The translations under genes were made by a program, and so were the position numbers. Under the pieces are notes generated by a model. It ran no database searches. It saw only the letters and a program-made list of their open reading frames with translations, and was not told the origin of the DNA. Shown here piece by piece: positions 33,830-41,223 of a stretch of 64,000 nt of DNA. This DNA comes from Candidatus Zhuqueibacterota bacterium (GTDB lineage: Bacteria > Zhuqueibacterota > Zhuqueibacteria > Zhuqueibacterales > Zhuqueibacteraceae). How positions within the stretch are numbered: the first letter of the stretch is position 1; the number at the start of each line of letters is the position of its first letter. Location of the stretch: contig JAKEEU010000368.1 of the NCBI GenBank assembly GCA_022616415.1, positions 1 to 64,000 on the forward strand. The letters are read 5' to 3'.

Positions 33830-36487
33830 TCAATTCCCTTCGGCATTCAATAATTTCCTGAATCGCGGATATTCTCGCAAATCATCCCAAATCGGGTCGA
33901 GGCGAAGGTGCGAGGCTGAGAGCAGGCTTGGGATCGACATCAGGTATTCCAGTTGCGCGATGGCGGCCTCGTGCTCGCCAACGATCGTGTAAATCTGCGC
34001 TAAGTGTCGCACGTAGTCCGGCCCCTCGTCCGCATCTTTTGCGACCGGCTCCAGTTCCACCGCTCGCTTGCCTTCTCGGATGGCGTCGACTTTGCGACTG
34101 AGATAGGCATAAGCAAAGCCCAACGCCGAGTGCAGCCGTGGTATGCCCGAGCGCTTTTGGATTTCCTTTTCCAACATGCGCCGCGATGTATCCGCATGCG
34201 CGCGGGAAAACGGCTGATTTTTCATGAGCCAATACGTCTCCGCAAAGGCGAGATGCTTCTGGTGATAAACCCATTCAATTTCAAAGGCCTCTTCCGAGAG
34301 CGCGGCAATCCTTTTCAAGGCCTCCTGGTATCTTTTCTCATACCGGTAAAATAAAAGAACGAAATAATCTTTGCCTCGAAAGCCCGGTATCGATTCGATA
34401 ATGGGCCAGGCTTTATCCGTTCTTCCGGTCAGGGGCACCAGATTCATCACTTGCCAACATTTATATACCGCATTTTCCGGCGCCAGCGCGGTCGCCTGCT
34501 CGAACCAAGAATCGGCAATTCTATATCGGCGGAGATGACAGTTCACTAATCCAACACTCCACATTAAATAGGCGTCGAGCGGATTCAGCTTGCAGGCTTC
34601 TTCCAGGTTGGCGAGCGCTTCAAGCCATTTCCCCTGCCGCCGCTGAATCATCCCGATCAGGTGCGGCGAATAGTTGGGCCTGGCCTTGCGGAGATTTTCG
34701 ATTAATTTTAAGGCGCGCTCATAATCCGAAAATCTGTAATAATGATAGTAGGCCAGTCCCTCCTGCGCCTCCGGCAAATCGGGCTGAAGCCGAAGGGCCC
34801 GCTCAGCCGCCACCCTGGCTTTTCGCAGCCGTTCTTCGGTTTCGTCGTGGACAAAGTAGTACATGCTCGAATGCACTCTGGAAAGCGCTGCATAAGCCGC
34901 GGCAAAGGTCGAGTCCAGCGCCACGGCTTTTTCAAACATCTCAATGGCGCGCTCTTGCTTTTGTTTATCCAAAAAAAACGGGCTGTGCTGTTTGCCGCGT
35001 AAATAGAAATCATACGCCTCAAGATTACGCGTCGGTCTCGCCTGTAGCGCTTTTCGTTCCGGCTCCAGCAGGGTGAGGTCCAGTTGCTTTGCCACCTGCT
35101 CCGCAATTTCCGATTGTACCTCAAAAATCCGGTCCAATACCCGGTCGTATTGCTCTGTCCAGATATTCATATCATCGGCAATGCGAATCAACTGGGAGGT
35201 AATGCGCACGCGGCTGGGGCCACTCCCGTCGTAGGCAGGACGATCCCAGCGTACCGTGCCTTCCAGCACGTAATCGACGCCGAGATCCTGGCCGATCTGG
35301 CGAATTGTCTTCGGCGTCTTTTTATATTGTATGGCGCTGGTGCGGGAGATAACGCCAAGTCCGTTCACCACCGCCAACCGGCTGATGATCTCTTCAGTGA
35401 TGCCATCGGCAAAATACTCATCTTCGGCGGCGCTCAGATTCTCGAAGGGAAGGACCACCAGCGTCTTCCGCTTTGCGGGTGTTTTCAGTGGCGCTGTCTC
35501 GCGAAAATAGAAAAGTGCCACGGCAGCAAGAAGAATGAGAACAAGCGGAAGCGCGATGAATGCCCACCTTTTGGCCAACCCTGTTGATCCTGCTCCAGTT
35601 GTTCCGGTCTTTGCAACGCTTGTCCAAGGCCATGAATAGGATTTCTGCGCGGTATTGACAGAAGAAAAGACGGTCGCGGCAAGCGCTTTCAAATCCGCCA
35701 GCATCTCATGAATCTGTCGGTATCGCTCGTCCGGCTTTTTGGCCATCGCCTTGTTCACAATCCGTTCCAATTCCATTGGCACATCGGTGTCCCGGCCCGT
35801 TGGGATCATTGGCTCCGGCTTTTCATTCAAAATGGCGTAAATCATCGCCGGCTCATTCTCCCCTTTGAAAGGCAATTCGCCGCTGAGCATTTCATAAAGA
35901 ACAACTCCCAACGACCAGATATCCGTCCGGTGATCGACCTCTTTTCCCTTGGCTTGTTCCGGCGACATATAGGCCACCGTGCCCAATGTGCTGCCGGTCT
36001 TCGTTAGCTTGAGATGGGCCACCTTTGCCAGCCCCCAATCCAAAATTTTCACCACACCGTCGGTGGTGATGAAGATATTGGCGGGTTTGATATCGCGGTG
36101 GGTGATGCCATGGTGGTGAGCCTTCGCCAAACCTTGGGCAATTTGCATTGCAATGTCGATGACACTGTCCACTGACAACTGACTACTGACCACTTTCTTT
36201 TTTAGCGTCTCGCCTTCGTAATAGGCCATGACAATGAACAGTTGCCCATCTTCAGTTTCGCCAATTTCGTAAATGGTGCAGATGTTCGGATGATCCAGCG
36301 CTGAGGCGGCTTTGGCTTCGTGGATGAAGCGTTTCTTTTCATCTTCGTCTGTGCTGAGATGATGCGGGAGAAACTTCAAGGCGACGAAGCGGTCGAGCTT
36401 GAGGTCTTGGGCTTTGTAAACCACGCCCATGCCTCCGCCGCCGAGTTTCTCCAAGATCTTATAGTGAGAAATGGTTTGGCCGATCAT
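33830..36487 (-). CDS. Ser/Thr kinase with FlgO-like and TPR domains (kinase 2)
   Basis: Residues 1-270 are a Hanks-type kinase: LGGGGMGVVYK, the lysine in FVALKFLPH, HRDIKPANIF, the metal-binding triplet DWG in place of DFG, and YMSPEQAKG. A membrane helix follows near residues 315-335 (FIALPLVLILLAAVALFYF). Next is a FlgO/TolB-like domain (VVLPFENLSAAEDEYFADGI), then TPR repeats to residue 885. The kinase is cytoplasmic and the rest is probably periplasmic. It is transcribed with the sigma-54 activator. A CAGTNNT heptamer run lies inside the coding sequence near codon 105. Confidence 0.92.
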   Translation of the reverse strand: MIGQTISHYKILEKLGGGGMGVVYKAQDLKLDRFVALKFLPHHLSTDEDEKKRFIHEAKAASALDHPNICTIYEIGETEDGQLFIVMAYYEGETLKKKVVSSQLSVDSVIDIAMQIAQGLAKAHHHGITHRDIKPANIFITTDGVVKILDWGLAKVAHLKLTKTGSTLGTVAYMSPEQAKGKEVDHRTDIWSLGVVLYEMLSGELPFKGENEPAMIYAILNEKPEPMIPTGRDTDVPMELERIVNKAMAKKPDERYRQIHEMLADLKALAATVFSSVNTAQKSYSWPWTSVAKTGTTGAGSTGLAKRWAFIALPLVLILLAAVALFYFRETAPLKTPAKRKTLVVLPFENLSAAEDEYFADGITEEIISRLAVVNGLGVISRTSAIQYKKTPKTIRQIGQDLGVDYVLEGTVRWDRPAYDGSGPSRVRITSQLIRIADDMNIWTEQYDRVLDRIFEVQSEIAEQVAKQLDLTLLEPERKALQARPTRNLEAYDFYLRGKQHSPFFLDKQKQERAIEMFEKAVALDSTFAAAYAALSRVHSSMYYFVHDETEERLRKARVAAERALRLQPDLPEAQEGLAYYHYYRFSDYERALKLIENLRKARPNYSPHLIGMIQRRQGKWLEALANLEEACKLNPLDAYLMWSVGLVNCHLRRYRIADSWFEQATALAPENAVYKCWQVMNLVPLTGRTDKAWPIIESIPGFRGKDYFVLLFYRYEKRYQEALKRIAALSEEAFEIEWVYHQKHLAFAETYWLMKNQPFSRAHADTSRRMLEKEIQKRSGIPRLHSALGFAYAYLSRKVDAIREGKRAVELEPVAKDADEGPDYVRHLAQIYTIVGEHEAAIAQLEYLMSIPSLLSASHLRLDPIWDDLREYPRFRKLLNAEGN
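36162..36197 (-). repeat. CAGTNNT heptamer repeat inside kinase 2
   Basis: On the minus strand GTCAGTAGTCAGTTGTCAGT and GGACAGT follow with a 7-nt period and are translated as SSQLSVDSV. Kinases 8 and 10 carry the same repeat at the same codons. Confidence 0.65.
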
Positions 36488-36531
36488 TTTATCGCAATCC
36501 TTTTCAAAAATTGCTTGCCGTGATAATATAC

Positions 36532-36562
36532 TTGATTTTTTGTACGAAGTGTATTAAATTTT
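36532..36562 (+). promoter_or_regulatory. Bacteroidota-type promoter of cargo module 1
   Basis: TTG at 36532, 20 nt spacing, then TAAATTTT at 36555. The layout recurs before four other plus-strand modules. Confidence 0.55.
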
Positions 36563-36621
36563 ATTAGTTCAAAGCGCAGAAAATTCAAGGGCATATTCTA
36601 ATCTCCAATTGGTGAATTCCC

Positions 36622-36948
36622 ATGACGCAAAATCATAACATCGCCAACGTGGCTGAAAACTTGATCCAGGAACATTTTGACCTCGACCCGAACCTTGAAA
36701 AGGTCATTTGGATCAACCCTGATAAAACGACGGAAATCCGTCTGCTGGAAATCAATTCCGACACCATTACTACAGGGATGGTGCAGTCGTTTTATTTTGC
36801 CCCGTGGGAAGAAATTCCTTATGCCATGAAAATCGCCGAAATCACGCCGGAAGAGTGGCAAAAAGTTTTGCAAAACGAAATTCCTCTGCCGAAGGGGTGG
36901 ACATTGGAAAATTATAAAGTCTACTCGCGCGAGCTGGTTGCGGCATGA
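36622..36948 (+). CDS. Small acidic protein, partner of a HEPN-like gene (decayed copy of module)
   Basis: The 108-residue protein shares its whole length with 40290-40619. The core is LEKVIWINPDKTTEIRLLEI, then GMVQSFYFAPWEEIPYAM and EWQKVLQNEIPLPKGW. I do not know the family. The start is preceded by GGTGAAT. Its stop overlaps the ATG of the next frame (ATGA), as in the intact pair. Since the downstream HEPN-like gene is deleted, this copy may be an orphan antitoxin-like gene. Confidence 0.75.
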   Translation: MTQNHNIANVAENLIQEHFDLDPNLEKVIWINPDKTTEIRLLEINSDTITTGMVQSFYFAPWEEIPYAMKIAEITPEEWQKVLQNEIPLPKGWTLENYKVYSRELVAA

Positions 36949-37204
36949 GCGCTTGGCAAAATTGGCAGGCGGCATTCTTGCGGCAGGCCCGATCCGATTG
37001 GGACGCCTACCAAAAAACTACTGAGCTCAAATGGCCGTATTGTCATCGCTTGCATTATTTGCAAATGGCCACAGAAAAACTCAGCAAGGCGCTTTTGATT
37101 ATTCTTTTCCATTGATCAACCGACTTCAAAAAACTCCACAGGGCATTCAGTTGCTCAGGCATATTGAAATTTTTATCATGAGGTTCGAAGAACTTTTCAT
37201 GTAA
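36945..37204 (+). pseudogene. HEPN-like gene with internal deletion
   Basis: The first ~50 codons (WQNWQAAFLRQARSDWDAYQ, then CHRLHYLQMATEKLSKALLI) match the intact gene at 40616-41128. After 37100 the frame is lost and the sequence jumps to the family C-terminus (NRLQKTPQGIQLLRHIEIF). About 270 nt are missing. It begins inside the stop of the preceding gene. Confidence 0.85.
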
Positions 37205-37555
37205 TCATTTTCTTTTCACCTCCTCCCAATTCACCACCAGCGTCAGCGGCGCGGATTTGATTTTCTCCTGCAAGCTCCGGCCTTCGATGAATTCCATGGC
37301 AATAAAAATTTGCCCATCCTCGGTCTCATCAATTTCATGGATATTGCAAATATTGGGATGATCCAGCGCCGAGGCCGCTTTGGCTTCGTGGATGAAGCGC
37401 TTCTTCTCTTCCTCATCCGCACTGAGATGATGCGGGAGAAACTTGAGCGCAACGAAGCGGTCAAGCTTGAGGTCTTGAGCTTTGTAGACCACGCCCATGC
37501 CGCCACCGCCGAGTTTTTCGATAATTTTGTAATGCGAAATAGTTTTGCCAATCAT
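37205..37555 (-). pseudogene. Ser/Thr kinase fragment: N-lobe joined to a kinase tail (kinase 3)
   Basis: Residues 1-96 are the kinase N-lobe (MIGKTISHYKIIEKLG, LGGGGMGVVYK, FVALKFLPH, AMEFIEGRSL). The last residues (VVNWEEVKRK) match the extreme C-terminus of the propeller kinases (VVTNWFEEVKRK). Everything between, about 750 residues, is deleted. It starts 1 nt after the stop of kinase 4. It cannot be a kinase, though it could be a small ATP-lobe-like decoy. Confidence 0.85.
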
Positions 37556-37556
37556 C

Positions 37557-40160
37557 TTACTTACCTCTGGGAGCTTTCCGCTTCACTTCCTCAAACCAGT
37601 TCGTCACCACGTTAAGCTGGGTTTGCCGCGAGGGTTCTTCGCTACTTTTCAGCAACAGGAAACGTTGGCCATCTGGCGAAACATCATAAGATCGGCCTCC
37701 GACATTGACGTAATCACCCTCAAAGAGCAACTTGGGCAGCTCAAAAGAGAATTTCGGATCGATGCTGTAGCTCACGGCCATCCACTTCCTGCCGTTGCGA
37801 TAGAACAGCTCACGAGAGCTTCGCGACCACACCGGCTCTTCTCCTCCCTCGGTTGAAACTCGCCACTTTTCTCCGGTCTGGGGATAGGGTTGAACGTAAA
37901 CCTCGAATTGCCCCTGTTCATCCGAGGTATAAGCAATCAATCGGCCATCGGGTGAAAATACCGGCCCCCATTCAGTAAAACGGGTGGTGGCGAATGGCCG
38001 CCGCTTACTTTCACCATTTATCGAGAGCAAATAAATATCAGCGTCATCATCATCTGTATATGCTAATAATTTTCCATCGGGTGACCATGAGTACGGACGC
38101 TGAGTTGTTTCACCTTTGGTGAGCTGCTTGATCTCACCACTTCCGTCAACAGATTGCATGAATATATTAAGAGCACCAGCCCGATCGGAAGCGAAAGTCA
38201 CCCATTTGTCATCTGGCGTCCATACGGCCCCTCCATTGTTTCCCTCAGTAGTTAGTTTTGAGCGAGAACCGCGTAATAGATCAAAAATCCAAATATCACG
38301 TTGCATGTTTATAACCCGTATGGCCAAGCGCTTGCCATTAGGAGACAATTGAAAATTACCATGAGTTTCAGCGGGAAATTGAAGTTGTTCTGTATGGCCC
38401 TTACGGTGCGACCAGATCAATTTGCTTTCATCCTGAAAAACGCCAGCAAGATAAACGAGCGTGCCGCCGTTGGAAAGGGCATATTGTGTAGCGCCCCAGG
38501 TCGCTTCCATTCTAAGATTGTCGAGAACCGGCACTGGAGAACCAACAACTTTCAAGTTATCCAAATCAAAGGGCACGGCCTCTAATCTTCCATCCTGCGC
38601 ATATATCAAGTGTCCGGTGCTTACATATTTCGGGTTATCACCCCTATCGAGCAGCGTTTTTTTCTCACCGGTTTCTAAAGAGATTATACTTACACCCGAT
38701 ACAAGCGCCGCTTTACCACCTGGAAGAATTTCCGGCCAAATATAAGATGGCTGCTTCTCAGCTAACACCTGTGGCGTGCCGCCAGATGCCGATATCCACA
38801 AGAGGCTTCCCCTTTCAGAATTGGTAAACATGATTCTGTTGTCAGCGCCCCAGCTTGCGCCGTAAGGATTGATAACTTCACATAGCGAAATAGGTGCGCC
38901 TCCGGAAATAGAAACTTTTTTCAACTCATTTCCAGAAAAAAATCCAACCCACTGACCATCGGGCGAGAAGAAGGGGTTGTAGGCGCCCTCAGTGCCGGGA
39001 ATAGGCGCAGCTTCAAATTGATCCATCGGTCGTCGATACAACTGCGTTTTGCCGCCGAGGTCAGCCACATAAACCAGATTGCTTCCATCCGGTGAAAGCG
39101 CCAAAGCCGGACGGCCTATTCCCAACGGCGCTGATCCGATTGAAGCTATCGACGCGGATTCAGGAAGAGTGATATTCCATCGTTTCACTGGCGCGGGTGA
39201 AGGGGTTGGGCGCTGCAAAACCAAAATGGCAATGAGTGTCGCCGCCAACAGAATCGCGATACTCCACGGAATCGCACGAAGCCAGAATGCAGGTTGTCTT
39301 TCAGTCTGTTTTGTCAGCTTCGCCATGGAAATTCTCGAGGTGCCGGTCGCTGAGAGATCGATTGTTTTCAAATCCACCGGCAGCTCATCCACGTGCTGGT
39401 AGCGCGCCGCCGGATTTTTCTCCAGCATTTTATCAACAACGCGCTCCAAATCCATTGGCACATTCGAGCGCAAGCTGGTGAGCGGCTCCGGCTCTTCATT
39501 CAAAATCGAATATATCATCGCCGACTCGTACTCGCCGCGGAACGGCAAGCGCCCGCTGATCATCTCATACAACACCACGCCGAGCGACCAAATGTCAGTG
39601 CGATGATCCACCGCTTCCCCGCGCGCCTGCTCCGGCGACATGTAGGCGGCGGTGCCCAACGTCATGCCTTCCTTTGTGAGCATCGTCCCGCCCCGCGCCA
39701 ACTTGGCCAAGCCGAAATCCATGATCTTCACCTGCCCTTTCTCAGTGATCATAATATTGGCGCTTTTGATGTCGCGATGCGTGATGCCCTTCTCATGCGC
39801 GGCCTGCAAGCCTTCGGCAATCTGAATGGCGAATTTGATCGCTTCGTCGATCTTCAATGGTCCCGCCTCAATCTTCTCTCGCAAGCTCTGGCCTTCGATG
39901 AATTCCATCGCAATGAACATCTGCCCATCGACTTCATCAATCGCGTGGATGGTGCAAATGTTGGGATGATTAAGCGCCGCTGCAGCTTGCGCTTCGCGCA
40001 GAAAGCGATTCTTCTCCTCGCCGCCGAGCGCGATGGCCGAGAGAAACTTCAACGCGACGATGCGCTTGAGCTTGGTGTCCTCGGCTTTGTATACCACGCC
40101 CATGCCGCCTTCGCCGAGCTTGGCGAGAATTTTGTAGTGGGAGATGGTTTGGCTAATCAT
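37557..40160 (-). CDS. Ser/Thr kinase with beta-propeller sensor (kinase 4)
   Basis: The 867-residue protein has a kinase domain (LGEGGMGVVYK with K38 in VALKFLS, HRDIKSANIM, DFGLAKLARG, YMSPEQARGE). A membrane helix near 290-312 (IPWSIAILLAATLIAILVL) leads to a C-terminal domain with PD40/TolB-type propeller repeats: LALSPDGSNLVYVAD, FFSPDGQWVGFFSG, WSPDGKLLAYT and FSPDGRLIAYTSDE. I infer a periplasmic sensor that controls a cytoplasmic kinase. The Ser in HRDIKSAN replaces the usual Pro. Kinases 5 and 7 are close paralogs. Confidence 0.93.
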   Translation of the reverse strand: MISQTISHYKILAKLGEGGMGVVYKAEDTKLKRIVALKFLSAIALGGEEKNRFLREAQAAAALNHPNICTIHAIDEVDGQMFIAMEFIEGQSLREKIEAGPLKIDEAIKFAIQIAEGLQAAHEKGITHRDIKSANIMITEKGQVKIMDFGLAKLARGGTMLTKEGMTLGTAAYMSPEQARGEAVDHRTDIWSLGVVLYEMISGRLPFRGEYESAMIYSILNEEPEPLTSLRSNVPMDLERVVDKMLEKNPAARYQHVDELPVDLKTIDLSATGTSRISMAKLTKQTERQPAFWLRAIPWSIAILLAATLIAILVLQRPTPSPAPVKRWNITLPESASIASIGSAPLGIGRPALALSPDGSNLVYVADLGGKTQLYRRPMDQFEAAPIPGTEGAYNPFFSPDGQWVGFFSGNELKKVSISGGAPISLCEVINPYGASWGADNRIMFTNSERGSLLWISASGGTPQVLAEKQPSYIWPEILPGGKAALVSGVSIISLETGEKKTLLDRGDNPKYVSTGHLIYAQDGRLEAVPFDLDNLKVVGSPVPVLDNLRMEATWGATQYALSNGGTLVYLAGVFQDESKLIWSHRKGHTEQLQFPAETHGNFQLSPNGKRLAIRVINMQRDIWIFDLLRGSRSKLTTEGNNGGAVWTPDDKWVTFASDRAGALNIFMQSVDGSGEIKQLTKGETTQRPYSWSPDGKLLAYTDDDDADIYLLSINGESKRRPFATTRFTEWGPVFSPDGRLIAYTSDEQGQFEVYVQPYPQTGEKWRVSTEGGEEPVWSRSSRELFYRNGRKWMAVSYSIDPKFSFELPKLLFEGDYVNVGGRSYDVSPDGQRFLLLKSSEEPSRQTQLNVVTNWFEEVKRKAPRGK

Positions 40161-40202
40161 TTTATCCGCACACCTTTCCTAAATTTCATTCCGACAATAT
40201 AC

Positions 40203-40233
40203 TTGATTTTTTGCAAAAAGTGTATTAGCTTTT
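40203..40233 (+). promoter_or_regulatory. Bacteroidota-type promoter of cargo module 2
   Basis: TTG at 40203, 20 nt spacing, then TAGCTTTT at 40226, just upstream of the intact HEPN-like module. Confidence 0.6.
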
Positions 40234-40289
40234 ATGTAATCGAAAATGGAGAAGTTAAAATGCCCTAACCTCAACTCCGGTGAATGATC

Positions 40290-40619
40290 ATGTCGCAAAA
40301 CCATAACCTCATCATAAACGCAACTGAAAATTTGATCCAAGAACATTTTGATCTCGAGCCGAGCCTCGAAAAAGTGATTTGGATCAACCCTGAGCTGTCG
40401 ACGGAAGTCCGCTTGATCGAAATCAATCCCGAGACCTTTCCCTCCGGAATGGTGCAGTCATTTTATTTTCCTCCTTCCGATGAAATTCCTTGTGCCATGT
40501 TCCTTGCAGAAGTCAGACCTGACGAGTGGCAAAAAATTTTGCGAAACGAGATTCCTCTGCCTGAAGGATGGACATTGGCAAACTACAAAACTTACTCGCG
40601 TAAGATGGTTGCCGTATGA
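40290..40619 (+). CDS. Small acidic protein, partner of a HEPN-like gene (intact module)
   Basis: The 109-residue protein is a paralog of 36622-36948: LEKVIWINPELSTEVRLIEI, then SGMVQSFYFPPSDEIPCAMF and NEIPLPEGWTLANYKTYSRK. The ATG at 40290 has GGTGA 6 nt upstream; an ATG two codons earlier is possible. It overlaps the HEPN-like gene by 4 nt (ATGA), so the pair is translationally coupled. That arrangement is usual for antitoxin-toxin pairs, but the function is unproven. Confidence 0.75.
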   Translation: MSQNHNLIINATENLIQEHFDLEPSLEKVIWINPELSTEVRLIEINPETFPSGMVQSFYFPPSDEIPCAMFLAEVRPDEWQKILRNEIPLPEGWTLANYKTYSRKMVAV

Positions 40620-41128
40620 GCGATTGGCGGAATTGGCAGACGGCATTCTTGCAACAGGCGCGATCCGATTGGGAGGCCTATCAAAGAACTCGTCAAGCAG
40701 CATGGCCGTCTTGTCACCGGCTGCTTTTTTTGCAAATGGCCACGGAAAAATTGAGCAAGGCGCTTTTGATAGCCGGTCACTCAAAATTAGAAACGATTGC
40801 GCAAAGTCATGCCGCCTTCGTCAATTTTATGCGTGTCGTTGGCGATAATCGAAAACTGCAAGAAGCTTTGGGCATGAAAAAGGCCCAATTGAGAGCGCGC
40901 TTTAAACGGCTATTGCCGTTGGCTTACGAGATCGAGTTGCTGGCTCCGGCTTTGGCGCGAGGCGGCCCAAACCCGGAATATCCCTGGCAAGAGACCTCGG
41001 ATAGCGTTTTAGCGCCAATAAATTACGTGTTCCCATTGATGAACCAACTTCAAAAGACTCCACAAGGTACCCAGTTGCTCAAATATATTGAAATTTTTCT
41101 CCTTCGGTTTGAGGAATTTTTCATCTAA
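40616..41128 (+). CDS. HEPN-like all-helical protein
   Basis: The 170 residues look helical throughout. The segment CHRLLFLQMATEKLSKALLI is the kind seen in HEPN-domain proteins (AAEKALKALL type), followed by SHAAFVNFMRVVGDNRKL and ARGGPNPEYPWQ. HEPN proteins are often RNases in toxin-antitoxin and defence systems. I do not see a clear R-x4-6-H motif, so catalysis is not established. It overlaps the small upstream gene by 4 nt. The paralogous pair at 36622-37204 is broken. Confidence 0.65.
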   Translation: MSDWRNWQTAFLQQARSDWEAYQRTRQAAWPSCHRLLFLQMATEKLSKALLIAGHSKLETIAQSHAAFVNFMRVVGDNRKLQEALGMKKAQLRARFKRLLPLAYEIELLAPALARGGPNPEYPWQETSDSVLAPINYVFPLMNQLQKTPQGTQLLKYIEIFLLRFEEFFI

Positions 41129-41144
41129 CGCCCAATCCATCTCC

Positions 41145-41222
41145 TCAAATATTGGGATGATCCAAAGCCACCGCCGCCAAGCTTTTCGATGATTTTTAGC
41201 GCGAAATAATTTGCTCGATCAT
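41145..41222 (-). pseudogene. Degenerate kinase N-terminal relic
   Basis: From ATG 41222 the sequence reads MIEQIISR, then in another frame KIIEKLGGGG, and jumps directly to LDHPNI. It starts 1 nt after the stop of kinase 5, the same position at which kinase 3 follows kinase 4 and kinase 6 follows kinase 7. Confidence 0.65.
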
Positions 41223-41223
41223 C

